Assembly: GCA_014584315.1 (NCBI GenBank)
Contig: JACTNA010000018.1
Coordinates: forward strand, 1 to 64,000
DNA: 64,000 nt
Reading direction: 5' to 3'
Source of the DNA: Planctomycetota bacterium
GTDB lineage: Bacteria; Planctomycetota; Phycisphaerae; Phycisphaerales; UBA1924
Shown: one piece after another, positions 1 through 6,755 of the stretch
How positions within the stretch are numbered: the stretch's first letter is position 1
How the letters are laid out: every line of letters starts with the position of its first letter
Position numbers and translations under genes: made by a program
The notes under the pieces: generated by a model
The model's input: only the letters and a program-made list of their open reading frames with translations
What the model was told of the DNA's origin: nothing
Databases searched by the model: none

Positions 1-8
1 GGACAAGT

Positions 9-44
9 GGCAAATGGCACATGAGCAAAGGGCAAATGGCGAAG
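9..44. repeat. Heptamer repeat array (RGCAAAT), left copy
   Basis: Degenerate tandem heptamers of the type GGCAAAT, GGCACAT and GAGCAAA run from the window edge. The same type recurs at 517-560 on the far side of the 21-bp dyad array, in the same orientation. The two blocks share a stretch of the form GCAAATGGCAMATGAGCAAA. No gene is credible here, and the array may continue left of the window. The resemblance to cyanobacterial short tandemly repeated heptamers is in form only. Confidence 0.7.
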
Positions 45-246
45 GAGTAGCCCCCATCCGGCCTCGGGGACTCGGCCGCCTCGCCCCGCGGGGCACGGGG
101 GAGGGAGGAGTTATCCGGGTGGGCGCGGGGGGGACGGTCGGGGAGCGCCGGCGTGAGTGCGGTTATCGGGGACGTCCGGCGGGCGAACGGCCCTCGCGGC
201 CACGAGAAACGCGGTCGGACCTTGACGCGACGCCGCGCACGCTCGT

Positions 247-477
247 CGTGCGCCTGCGCACAGCGACCGTGCGCCTGCGCACGACGAGCGTGCATCGAGC
301 AACAGGAGCCGTGCGCCTGCGCACAGCCGTCGTGCGCCTGCGCACAACGACCGAAACTCGACGAACAACGGCCGTGCGCCCGCGCACAAGGACCGTGCGC
401 CTGCGCACAGCGACCGTGCGCCCGCGCACAACGAGCGTGCGCCTGCGCACGGCGACCGTTTCTCACCCAACAGCCCC
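247..477. repeat. Eleven 21-bp tandem units with a 14-bp dyad
   Basis: Eleven units of exactly 21 bp run without a gap. Eight contain GTGCGC-CY-GCGCAC, a 6-bp inverted repeat with a 2-bp spacer. Units 3 (289-309), 6 (352-372) and 11 (457-477) have lost the dyad but kept the spacing. The tail of each unit varies (ACAGCGAC, ACGACGAG, ACAACGAG). Because 21 is a multiple of three, the array stays open in several frames as a heptapeptide repeat (VRLRTAT or CAGARSL), but nothing favours translation. A 21-bp period is two helical turns, so all dyads face the same side of the DNA, as in iteron or operator arrays. Its function is unknown. Apart from this array, the flanking heptamers and the hairpin at 639, nothing else was recognised in 1-755. 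Confidence 0.9.
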
Positions 478-516
478 CGATCGCGGCCGAAGGCGGACCG
501 GGGCAAAGGGCCACAT

Positions 517-560
517 AGCAAATGGCAAATGAGCAAATGGCATATGGCAAATGGCAAATG
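517..560. repeat. Heptamer repeat array (RGCAAAT), right copy
   Basis: Six consecutive units, AGCAAAT, GGCAAAT, GAGCAAAT, GGCATAT, GGCAAAT and GGCAAAT, lie about 40 bp to the right of the dyad array. They repeat the block at 9-44 in direct orientation, so the dyad array is bracketed by two related A-rich arrays. This suggests that the whole of 1-560 is one structured locus. Confidence 0.8.
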
Positions 561-638
561 GGAGGAGGGACGCGGAGGGCGCGGAGGGGGAGGACGGCAC
601 GGATCGTTGGCGGCGGGGAGTGTTCTCGGCGGATGAGA

Positions 639-660
639 CGGGGCCTGGAAAAAGGCCCCG
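639..660 (-). terminator. GC hairpin downstream of the GspF-family gene
   Basis: CGGGGCCT pairs with AGGCCCCG in an 8-bp stem around a 6-base loop. The hairpin lies about 95 bp past the stop of the minus-strand GspF-family gene, and read in that direction the loop side is T-rich. It belongs to the family of GGGGCCTGAA-type hairpins also seen at 5309, 38144 and 55261. There is no clear T-run after it. Confidence 0.5.
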
Positions 661-755
661 CCCCGCACAACATGCCCCCCCCTACGAACAGGCCCGACGA
701 ACAGGCTCCGCCCCCTCGATCCCTCTTCCCTCGATCCCTTCCCCCTCGACCCTCC

Positions 756-1946
756 CTACCGAATGTCGCTCAGCTGCGTCAGGGGCAGGATCAGGCCGAC
801 CGCCACGATCAGCACCACCACCGCGATCACCACCAGCAGCAGCGGCTCGATCAGCCGCACCACCGTGCTCAGCAGGCGGTCGATCCGCTTCTCGATCGTC
901 TCGGCCACCGTGACGAGCACCTCGGCGACGTTCCCCGCCTCCTCCCCCACCGCGATCATCTCGATGACGTCGTCCGCGAACAACCCGCTCTCGCGCAGGG
1001 GGGGGGCCAGCGCCTCGCCCGCGCGCACGCCCTCGATCGCCCCCTCCACCGCCTCCTCGAGCAGCAGGTTGCCCGCCGCCTCGCGGGCCGTGGACATCGC
1101 CGACAGCATCGGCACGCCGTTGCCCAGCATCGTGCCCAGCATCCGGCAGAACCGCGCCGTCGCCAGCGCGCGCACCAGCGGCCCGAAGACCGGCCCGTGC
1201 GTCTTGACCCGCGCGATCGCCCGGCGAACATCCGGGCGGCGCGCCGCCCACATGCCCCCGACCACCAGCGCGGCGACCACCGCGAGCGTCACCAGCCCGT
1301 AGCGGCCCAGCGCGTCGCTCGCCGCGAACACGACCTGCGTCACGAGCGGCACGTTCGGCAGGCGGTTGAAGATCGGGCGGAACATCGGGACGAAGACGCC
1401 GAAGATGAACCCCAGCACCGCCACGCCGAAGACCACCAGCGCGCACGGGTACACCAGGCTGCCGATCACCTTGCTCCGCAACTCGGCCTGCGCGAGCAGG
1501 AACTGCCCCAGCCGCGCCACCGCCGCGTCGAGGAACCCCCCCTTCTCGCCCGCCCGCACCATCGCCACCTGCACCTGCCGGAAGACGTCCGGGCGGCGGG
1601 CCATCGCGTCGCCGAGGTCCTCGCCCTCCGCCACCGCGTCCGCCATCTCGCGGAAGACCCGCGAGAGCACGGGCTGGCTCTTGCGCGAGCCGAGCAGCCT
1701 CAACGCCCGCAGCATCGGCACGCCCGCGTGCAGCATGTCCGCCAGTTGCTGGTAGGCGTTCGCCAGCGCGCGCACCGAGACGCCGCGGCGCAGCCGCAAC
1801 CCCCGCGCCACCTTCTCGCGGATGCTCACGGGGACCAGGCGGCGGGCCTCGAGTTCGCTCAGGACGGCCTGCTCGTTCGCCCCCGCGATCTCCCCCGACA
1901 CGCGCTGCCCGCCGGTGCTCAGGGCCGTGTATTCGAAGGTCGGCAT
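756..1946 (-). CDS. Type II secretion/type IV pilus inner-membrane protein, GspF/PilC family
   Basis: This 396-aa polytopic membrane protein matches the GspF/PilC family in length and layout. That family forms the inner-membrane platform on which the secretion or pilus ATPase acts. The N-terminus MPTFEYTAL is typical. Two T2SSF-type helical domains follow, with membrane spans near residues 170-200 (VIGSLVYPCALVVFGVAVLG) and at the C-terminus (LIEPLLLVVIAVVVLIVAVG). It starts 24 bp after the glutathione peroxidase stop on the same strand and may be cotranscribed with it. The matching GspE/PilB ATPase is nearby at 3609 on the other strand. No pilin or secretin gene is adjacent, so pilus and type II secretion roles cannot be separated. 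Confidence 0.9.
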   Translation of the reverse strand: MPTFEYTALSTGGQRVSGEIAGANEQAVLSELEARRLVPVSIREKVARGLRLRRGVSVRALANAYQQLADMLHAGVPMLRALRLLGSRKSQPVLSRVFREMADAVAEGEDLGDAMARRPDVFRQVQVAMVRAGEKGGFLDAAVARLGQFLLAQAELRSKVIGSLVYPCALVVFGVAVLGFIFGVFVPMFRPIFNRLPNVPLVTQVVFAASDALGRYGLVTLAVVAALVVGGMWAARRPDVRRAIARVKTHGPVFGPLVRALATARFCRMLGTMLGNGVPMLSAMSTAREAAGNLLLEEAVEGAIEGVRAGEALAPPLRESGLFADDVIEMIAVGEEAGNVAEVLVTVAETIEKRIDRLLSTVVRLIEPLLLVVIAVVVLIVAVGLILPLTQLSDIR

Positions 1947-1970
1947 CGCGCGGTCCCCGCGGCGCGTGGT

Positions 1971-2627
1971 TCAGGAGCCGGACGGCGCGCCCGTCGGGAC
2001 GGGCGCGGACGGCGCGGGCGCACGAAGCAACTCGACGATCCTGTCGATCACCTCGGGGTCGTCCGGCCTCGTGCGCGGCTCGAACCTGGCCACGACCCGC
2101 CCCGAGCGATCCACCAGGAACTTCGTGAAGTTCCACTTGATCTCGCCGCCGATCGGCTCGGGCTGCCCGGTGAGACGCTTGTAGAGGTCGTGCTGGTCGT
2201 CGCCCTTGACGCTGATCTTGGCGAACACGGGGAACGTCACGCCGTAGCGCGAGGTGCAGAACGCCTTGATCTCGCCGTTGGTGCCCGGCTCCTGCTCGCC
2301 GAAGTTGTTGGCCGGGAAGGCCAGCACCACCAGCCCTTCCTTCTCGAACTTCTCGTACAGCCCCTGCAACTGCTCGTACTGCGGCGTCAGCCCGCACTTG
2401 CTGGCGACGTTCACCATCAGCACGACCTTGCCCGCGTGCTCGGCGAGTGTCCGCTCCTTGCCGTCGATGTCCGGCATGGCGAAGCCGAGGACGTACGCCG
2501 GGTCCCGGGCCGCGGGCGATCCGGGTTGGGGCGCGGGGGAAGGCTCGACCTGTGCCATGGCGAAGCCTCCCCAGAACGCGACGAGGCACGCGGCCCCGAC
2601 CGACCGACGACGCGGTGTGGTGCTCAT
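1971..2627 (-). CDS. Secreted glutathione peroxidase family protein (Cys type)
   Basis: A 218-aa thiol peroxidase of the glutathione peroxidase family, which reduces peroxides and in bacteria often uses thioredoxin. The catalytic set is visible: Cys78 in VASKCGLTPQY in place of selenocysteine, Gln112 in NNFGEQEPG, and Trp165-Asn166 in KWNFTKF. Residues 1-25 form a signal peptide ending AMA-Q, so the enzyme probably acts outside the cytoplasm. A second cysteine at about 124 (FCTSRYG) could act as resolving residue. The ATG start lies 45 bp from the divergent GTG of the next gene, leaving little room for two promoters. Confidence 0.9.
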   Translation of the reverse strand: MSTTPRRRSVGAACLVAFWGGFAMAQVEPSPAPQPGSPAARDPAYVLGFAMPDIDGKERTLAEHAGKVVLMVNVASKCGLTPQYEQLQGLYEKFEKEGLVVLAFPANNFGEQEPGTNGEIKAFCTSRYGVTFPVFAKISVKGDDQHDLYKRLTGQPEPIGGEIKWNFTKFLVDRSGRVVARFEPRTRPDDPEVIDRIVELLRAPAPSAPVPTGAPSGS

Positions 2628-2672
2628 GCGTGGATGGTAGCACGAGGCGGAGGTCTCCCGCTAGAGTCGTCC

Positions 2673-3473
2673 GTGGTCGAACTCTGCCGCACCGTCCGGT
2701 TCTCCGTGAATCCCGGGGGCGCCGACGCGCCGGGGCCGAACCGGTACGCCGGCTCGCCGCCGATGCGCGGGCTGGGGCGTCATTACGAGCTCGACGTCGC
2801 GTGCGTGGGCGAACCGGACGCCGAGAGCGGGTACCTGCTGAACGTCAAGGACTTCGACGCGGCCGTGCGGCGCGCGGCGGTGCCGATCATCGCGGGGGCG
2901 TGCCGCGAGCGACCGGAGACGGACCCCGCCTCGCTCCTGCCCGCGATCGTGGCCGCGGTGCGCGATGCGCTTCCCGCGCCGGTGTCCCGCGTCCGCTGGC
3001 GGCTCACCCCCTACCATTGCGTCGAGATGCACTCGGACGACGAACGCACGGTGCTGCTCCGGCAGCGGTTCGAACTGGCCGCCTCGCACCGGCTGCACGT
3101 GCCCGGATGGAGCGACGAGCGGAACCGTGCGTGCTTCGGCAAGTGCAACAGCCCGCACGGGCACGGGCACAACTACATCGTCGAACCGTGCGTGGCCATG
3201 CCGACGGGCGACGGCGTGCAGGGGATTCTGGACCTGCCGGGTCTGGAACGCCTCGTGATGGCGGCGATCGTGGACCGGTTCGATCACAAGCACCTGAACC
3301 TCGACACGCCCGAGTTCAACGAACGGACCGGGGTGATCCCGTCGGTGGAGAACATCGCCCGGGTGTTCCACGGCCTGTTGGAGGCGGCGCTGCGGGAGGC
3401 CGAGCCGTCGGCGAGGCTGCGGTCGGTGACCGTCTGGGAGAGCGACCGGACGAGCGCGACCTACCCGGCGTGA
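2673..3473 (+). CDS. 6-pyruvoyltetrahydropterin synthase/QueD-like protein, two tandem domains
   Basis: A 266-aa protein whose C-terminal half (about 130-266) is a complete 6-PTPS/QueD domain. Zinc ligands are His139 (AASHRL), His162 and His164 (Cys158-x3-His-Gly-His). The catalytic set is Cys158, His205 (DHKHLN) and Glu256 (VWES). Such enzymes act on dihydroneopterin triphosphate in queuosine or biopterin synthesis. The N-terminal half (RTVRFSV ... YLLNVKDFDAAV) has the fold signature of the same family but lacks the zinc histidines, so it looks like a degenerate duplicate. The start is GTG at 2673. A much longer open frame extends upstream to 522 but is antisense to real genes. The substrate is not certain. 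Confidence 0.8.
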   Translation: MVELCRTVRFSVNPGGADAPGPNRYAGSPPMRGLGRHYELDVACVGEPDAESGYLLNVKDFDAAVRRAAVPIIAGACRERPETDPASLLPAIVAAVRDALPAPVSRVRWRLTPYHCVEMHSDDERTVLLRQRFELAASHRLHVPGWSDERNRACFGKCNSPHGHGHNYIVEPCVAMPTGDGVQGILDLPGLERLVMAAIVDRFDHKHLNLDTPEFNERTGVIPSVENIARVFHGLLEAALREAEPSARLRSVTVWESDRTSATYPA

Positions 3474-3501
3474 TCCGCGTGCAAATCGCGTGCAAACCCT
3501 G

Positions 3502-3517
3502 CCGAGAGCGGTTTTTT
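3502..3517 (+). terminator. Weak candidate intrinsic terminator
   Basis: A short CCG-AGAG-CGG stem, extendable by AAACC/GGTTT pairing, is followed by six T residues about 35 bp after the 6-PTPS-like stop. The stem is short, so the call is tentative. Confidence 0.4.
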
Positions 3518-3608
3518 CGGGCCTGCGCGGGGGATCGGCCGAATCGGTGATCCCTGTTACGAGATATGCCGCTTCTCCGGACGATGTGACCTGTAGAATC
3601 GAGACCAC

Positions 3609-5294
3609 ATGGGCATCGGAACCGTCCTTCTTGAACGCGGGCTGATCAGCCGGGCTCAGTTGGAGCAGGCCCTGGCCGAGCACCGCGATACCGGCGAGCG
3701 GCTGGACCGGGTGCTGGTCCGGCTGGGGCTGGTCACGCGCGAGCAGGTCCTGCAAGCGATCGGGGACCAGTTCCATCTGCCGGTGGTGGACCTGGGCGCG
3801 GTGGTCGTCGAGGCGAAGGTCCTCGAGAGCCTCCCCGCCAAACTGGTCTACCGGCAGTCGTGCGTCCCGATCGCCCGGGAGAACGGGACGCTGACGGTCG
3901 CCACGAGCGACCCGTTCGAGTTGGCCGTGCTGGACGAGTTGCGGCTGCTGACCGGGTGCCAGATCGACCTCGTGCTGGCCGACGAGGAGGACCTGCGCAA
4001 GTTCATCCGCGTGAACTACGGCGTGGGCGGGGACACGCTGGACGAGATGTCGGCCGGGCTGGCGACCAAGCCGGCCGAGGTCGCTCCCGGCACCGCCGAG
4101 GAACTCGAGCAGGCACAGGAAGCGTCGGTCATCAAACTGGTGAACGACATCCTGGTCGAGGCTGTCACGGAGCGGGCGACCGACGTTCACGTCGAGCCGT
4201 ACGAGGGCAAGTTGCTCGTCCGGTACCGGATCGACGGCGTGCTGCAACGCGCGAACGTGCCCGCGACGATCCACCGCTTCGGCCCGGCGATCATCAGCCG
4301 CCTGAAGATCATGGCGAACCTCAACATCGCCGAGAAACGCACCCCGCAGGACGGACGCATCACGTTCCGCCATCGGCCCGAGGGCGGACCCGTGCAGGAG
4401 TACGACCTGCGCGTGAGCGTCATCCCGATGCTCTTCGGCGAGGGCGTGGTGCTCCGCGTGCTGAACAAGTCCGCGGTGCTGATGAGCCTCGACGACCTCG
4501 GCATGCCCAGGGCCGTCCTCGACCCGTGGGACCGGCTGATCGCGCGCCCCCACGGCATTCTGCTGGTCACCGGCCCGACCGGCTCGGGCAAGTCCACCAC
4601 GCTGTACGCCTCGCTCAACCGCATCGTGAGCGACGAGATCAAGGTCATCACGGTCGAGGACCCGGTCGAGTACCACGTCGGCGGGGTGAACCAGATCCAG
4701 GTCCACTCGAAGATCGGCATGACTTTCGCCGCGGGGCTGCGGGCGGTCCTGCGCCACGATCCGGATGTGGTCATGATCGGCGAGATCCGCGACCGCGAGA
4801 CGGCCGAGGTCGCGGTGCAGGCATCGCTCACCGGGCACCTGGTCTTCTCGACGCTGCACACCAACGACGCCGCCGGCGCGACCACCCGCCTGCTGGACAT
4901 GGGCGTCGAGCCGTTCCTCGTCTCGTCGTCGGTCGAAGGCATCATGGCCCAGCGCCTGGTGCGTCGCGTGTGCGAGGAGTGCCGCGTCGAGTACCGGCCC
5001 GACCGCGGAGACCTGCCCGCAGACTTCGAGTTGGAGAAGGGCGAACGCCTGGTCCGGGGCGAGGGCTGCCGCGCCTGCCGCGGGACCGGCTACCGCGGGC
5101 GGGTCGGCGTGTACGAACTGCTGCGGATGAACCCCATCATCCGTGAGATGGTGATGCAGCGCATCAACGCCCCGCAGATCGCCGCCGCGGCGATCGAGAG
5201 CGGAGACCTGTTCACGCTCAAGCAGGACGGGTACGACAAGGCCCGTGCGGGTGTGACGACCATCGCCGAGGTCATGCGGGCGCTGACGGTGTGA
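3609..5294 (+). CDS. GspE/PilB family secretion or pilus assembly ATPase
   Basis: A 561-aa traffic ATPase that powers pilus or pseudopilus assembly at the inner membrane. An N-terminal MshEN/T2SSE_N domain (1-150) starts LLERGLISRAQLEQAL. The core has Walker A GPTGSGKST (322-330), an Asp box (VITVEDPVEY), Walker B (DPDVVMIGEIRD, about 384-395) and a His box (STLHTND). The four-cysteine zinc site has Cys455-Cys458 (CEEC) and Cys487-Cys490 (CRAC). Its partner GspF-like gene lies at 756-1946 on the opposite strand, so the two are not in one operon. A -10-like TAGAAT sits just upstream at 3594-3599. Confidence 0.93.
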   Translation: MGIGTVLLERGLISRAQLEQALAEHRDTGERLDRVLVRLGLVTREQVLQAIGDQFHLPVVDLGAVVVEAKVLESLPAKLVYRQSCVPIARENGTLTVATSDPFELAVLDELRLLTGCQIDLVLADEEDLRKFIRVNYGVGGDTLDEMSAGLATKPAEVAPGTAEELEQAQEASVIKLVNDILVEAVTERATDVHVEPYEGKLLVRYRIDGVLQRANVPATIHRFGPAIISRLKIMANLNIAEKRTPQDGRITFRHRPEGGPVQEYDLRVSVIPMLFGEGVVLRVLNKSAVLMSLDDLGMPRAVLDPWDRLIARPHGILLVTGPTGSGKSTTLYASLNRIVSDEIKVITVEDPVEYHVGGVNQIQVHSKIGMTFAAGLRAVLRHDPDVVMIGEIRDRETAEVAVQASLTGHLVFSTLHTNDAAGATTRLLDMGVEPFLVSSSVEGIMAQRLVRRVCEECRVEYRPDRGDLPADFELEKGERLVRGEGCRACRGTGYRGRVGVYELLRMNPIIREMVMQRINAPQIAAAAIESGDLFTLKQDGYDKARAGVTTIAEVMRALTV

Positions 5295-5308
5295 GGCCGA
5301 GCGATGAC

Positions 5309-5359
5309 GGGGCCTGAAAGGCCCCACTCCACTCTCCGAGCCGCGGGCTTCAGCCCGCG
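5309..5359 (+). terminator. Double hairpin after the GspE/PilB gene
   Basis: Two hairpins follow the ATPase stop. The first is GGGGCCT-GAA-AGGCCCC (5309-5325). The second is CGCGGGCT-TC-AGCCCGCG (5342-5359), with an 8-bp stem and a 2-base loop. They sit between convergent genes, so they may end transcription from both sides. Neither has a T-run. The first belongs to a repeated hairpin family in this window. Confidence 0.55.
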
Positions 5360-5450
5360 CGCAGACGCGCACGGAGTCCCGCGCCCGCGAGTTCCGGCAG
5401 TCCCGATACCAGGGGAGTGGAGTCGCTCGACGGCGGGCGCACCGGACCGG

Positions 5451-6755
5451 TCAGTTTGCGAGTTCGATGATGAGCGACGGTTCCTCGTCGTGGCGAACGC
5501 GCCAGTGAACGGTCGCGCCCGGCTCGCGGCCCACGCGGATGGACCCTTCGAGAGTGTCCGCGGTCGAGCGATCGCCGAAGGTCGCAAGGATCGCGGCGAG
5601 ATCGGCGGCCGTGCGGGCGGGCTCCGCGTCGGGCGCGAGGGGAACGACCAGCCGGTTGCCGGCGATCACCGCCCACGGGCCGGTCGCGGCGAAGAGGCGT
5701 TGCAGGCGCGGCATGTGCTGCCGTTCCCAGCGGGCGCGGCGTGCGCCCCAGCCGTCGCGTGAGGCTTCCCAGGAGCGGACGACCCAACCGTGGGCGCGCG
5801 ACCAGGCCGCGGGGATAGCCGACGCCCACGGCACGCCGTCGCCCGCGAACGCGGCCGCCCCGCCGGGCCACGAGGCGCCGATGATCGGCTCGACGGAGAC
5901 CGAGCCTGGGGGCCTCGAGCGTGCCTCGAAGGCCGCGGCGACGAGCAGCGCGGGCGGACCGTCGGGGCGCGGCTGCGCGGCCGCGCGGATGAGGACCGAA
6001 CGCGCGTTGGCGAGACCCCACGCGTGCGCTACGCGACCGAGTCGGCCCGACGCGAAACTCTCGGGGAACGCGCGGCGAAGGGCGTTGGCGTCCACGTAAG
6101 CCGCGGCGACGGTCGGCGCGCCCGGCTGATGTGCGTCGAGCGCAGCGCGAAGGACAGCCCACGCGGGCTCGGCCGTTGCGGAGGCGGCGCGACTCCACGA
6201 CGCCAGCGCGTCCGGCCCGACGCCGAGCAGGAACGCGTCGGGCTGATCGGCCAGCGCAACGGTCTGCCATGCGGGGGCACCGTTCGCGGCAAACGTCTGC
6301 GCGTCGACGGGCGCGCCGGGAAAGGCCTTGCGGACCTCGGCACGGAGCGACGCGGCGTCCCCACCCTCGACGCGCACGACGAGGGCGAAACGATCCACGA
6401 ACGCGGCGCCGTCCTTCGGGCCGGGACGGGCGGCAAAGTCGAGAAGGACGATCTCGACGCGGTTGCCGTGCGAGAGCGCCCGCCCGACGACGCCGACGAC
6501 GGCGTCGGACGCGGGCGTGCGTGCGGGGAGCATGGCATGCACGAGCGCACCCACCCAGGCCTCACCCGGCGGGGTCGCGCCCTGCCGCTCCGGAGCTCGC
6601 TCCGGCGGCGCGACGACGACCCACGCCAGCGCGCCCGGGGGCGGGTCGGCCGCGGCCGCTCGCACGACCGCGCACAAGGCCGCCAGAACGCACAACGCCG
6701 ACCGGATGAGCCGGCCGGCGTGTGTCGCGTTGTGCGTGTGTGCGATCGCGTGCAT
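5451..6755 (-). CDS. Secreted protein of unknown function
   Basis: A 434-aa protein with a probable signal peptide (LIRSALCVLAALCAVVRAAAA, about residues 16-36) and no family I recognise. It is rich in Ala, Arg and Pro, with no transmembrane segment beyond the signal. The start is the ATG at 6755, whose ATGA overlaps the stop of the upstream gene by 4 bases, so the two are translationally coupled. A much longer upstream frame is a shadow of that gene. Both proteins share a style, a signal peptide followed by statements of the form LLGVGPDALASW or LILAPSVQAAV, and could be distant paralogues working together. Confidence 0.75.
   Translation of the reverse strand: MHAIAHTHNATHAGRLIRSALCVLAALCAVVRAAAADPPPGALAWVVVAPPERAPERQGATPPGEAWVGALVHAMLPARTPASDAVVGVVGRALSHGNRVEIVLLDFAARPGPKDGAAFVDRFALVVRVEGGDAASLRAEVRKAFPGAPVDAQTFAANGAPAWQTVALADQPDAFLLGVGPDALASWSRAASATAEPAWAVLRAALDAHQPGAPTVAAAYVDANALRRAFPESFASGRLGRVAHAWGLANARSVLIRAAAQPRPDGPPALLVAAAFEARSRPPGSVSVEPIIGASWPGGAAAFAGDGVPWASAIPAAWSRAHGWVVRSWEASRDGWGARRARWERQHMPRLQRLFAATGPWAVIAGNRLVVPLAPDAEPARTAADLAAILATFGDRSTADTLEGSIRVGREPGATVHWRVRHDEEPSLIIELAN

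Noticed and set aside
14..668. Open frames of 95-185 residues across the dyad array, coding for heptapeptide repeats
   Set aside because: Openness follows from a 21-bp period with no stop in several frames on both strands. No start with ribosome site and no flanking domain favour a protein.
522..2672. Long plus-strand frame that joins the 6-PTPS-like gene
   Set aside because: It is antisense to the GspF and glutathione peroxidase genes. Composition is Arg/His-rich as in shadows, and the true start is the GTG at 2673.
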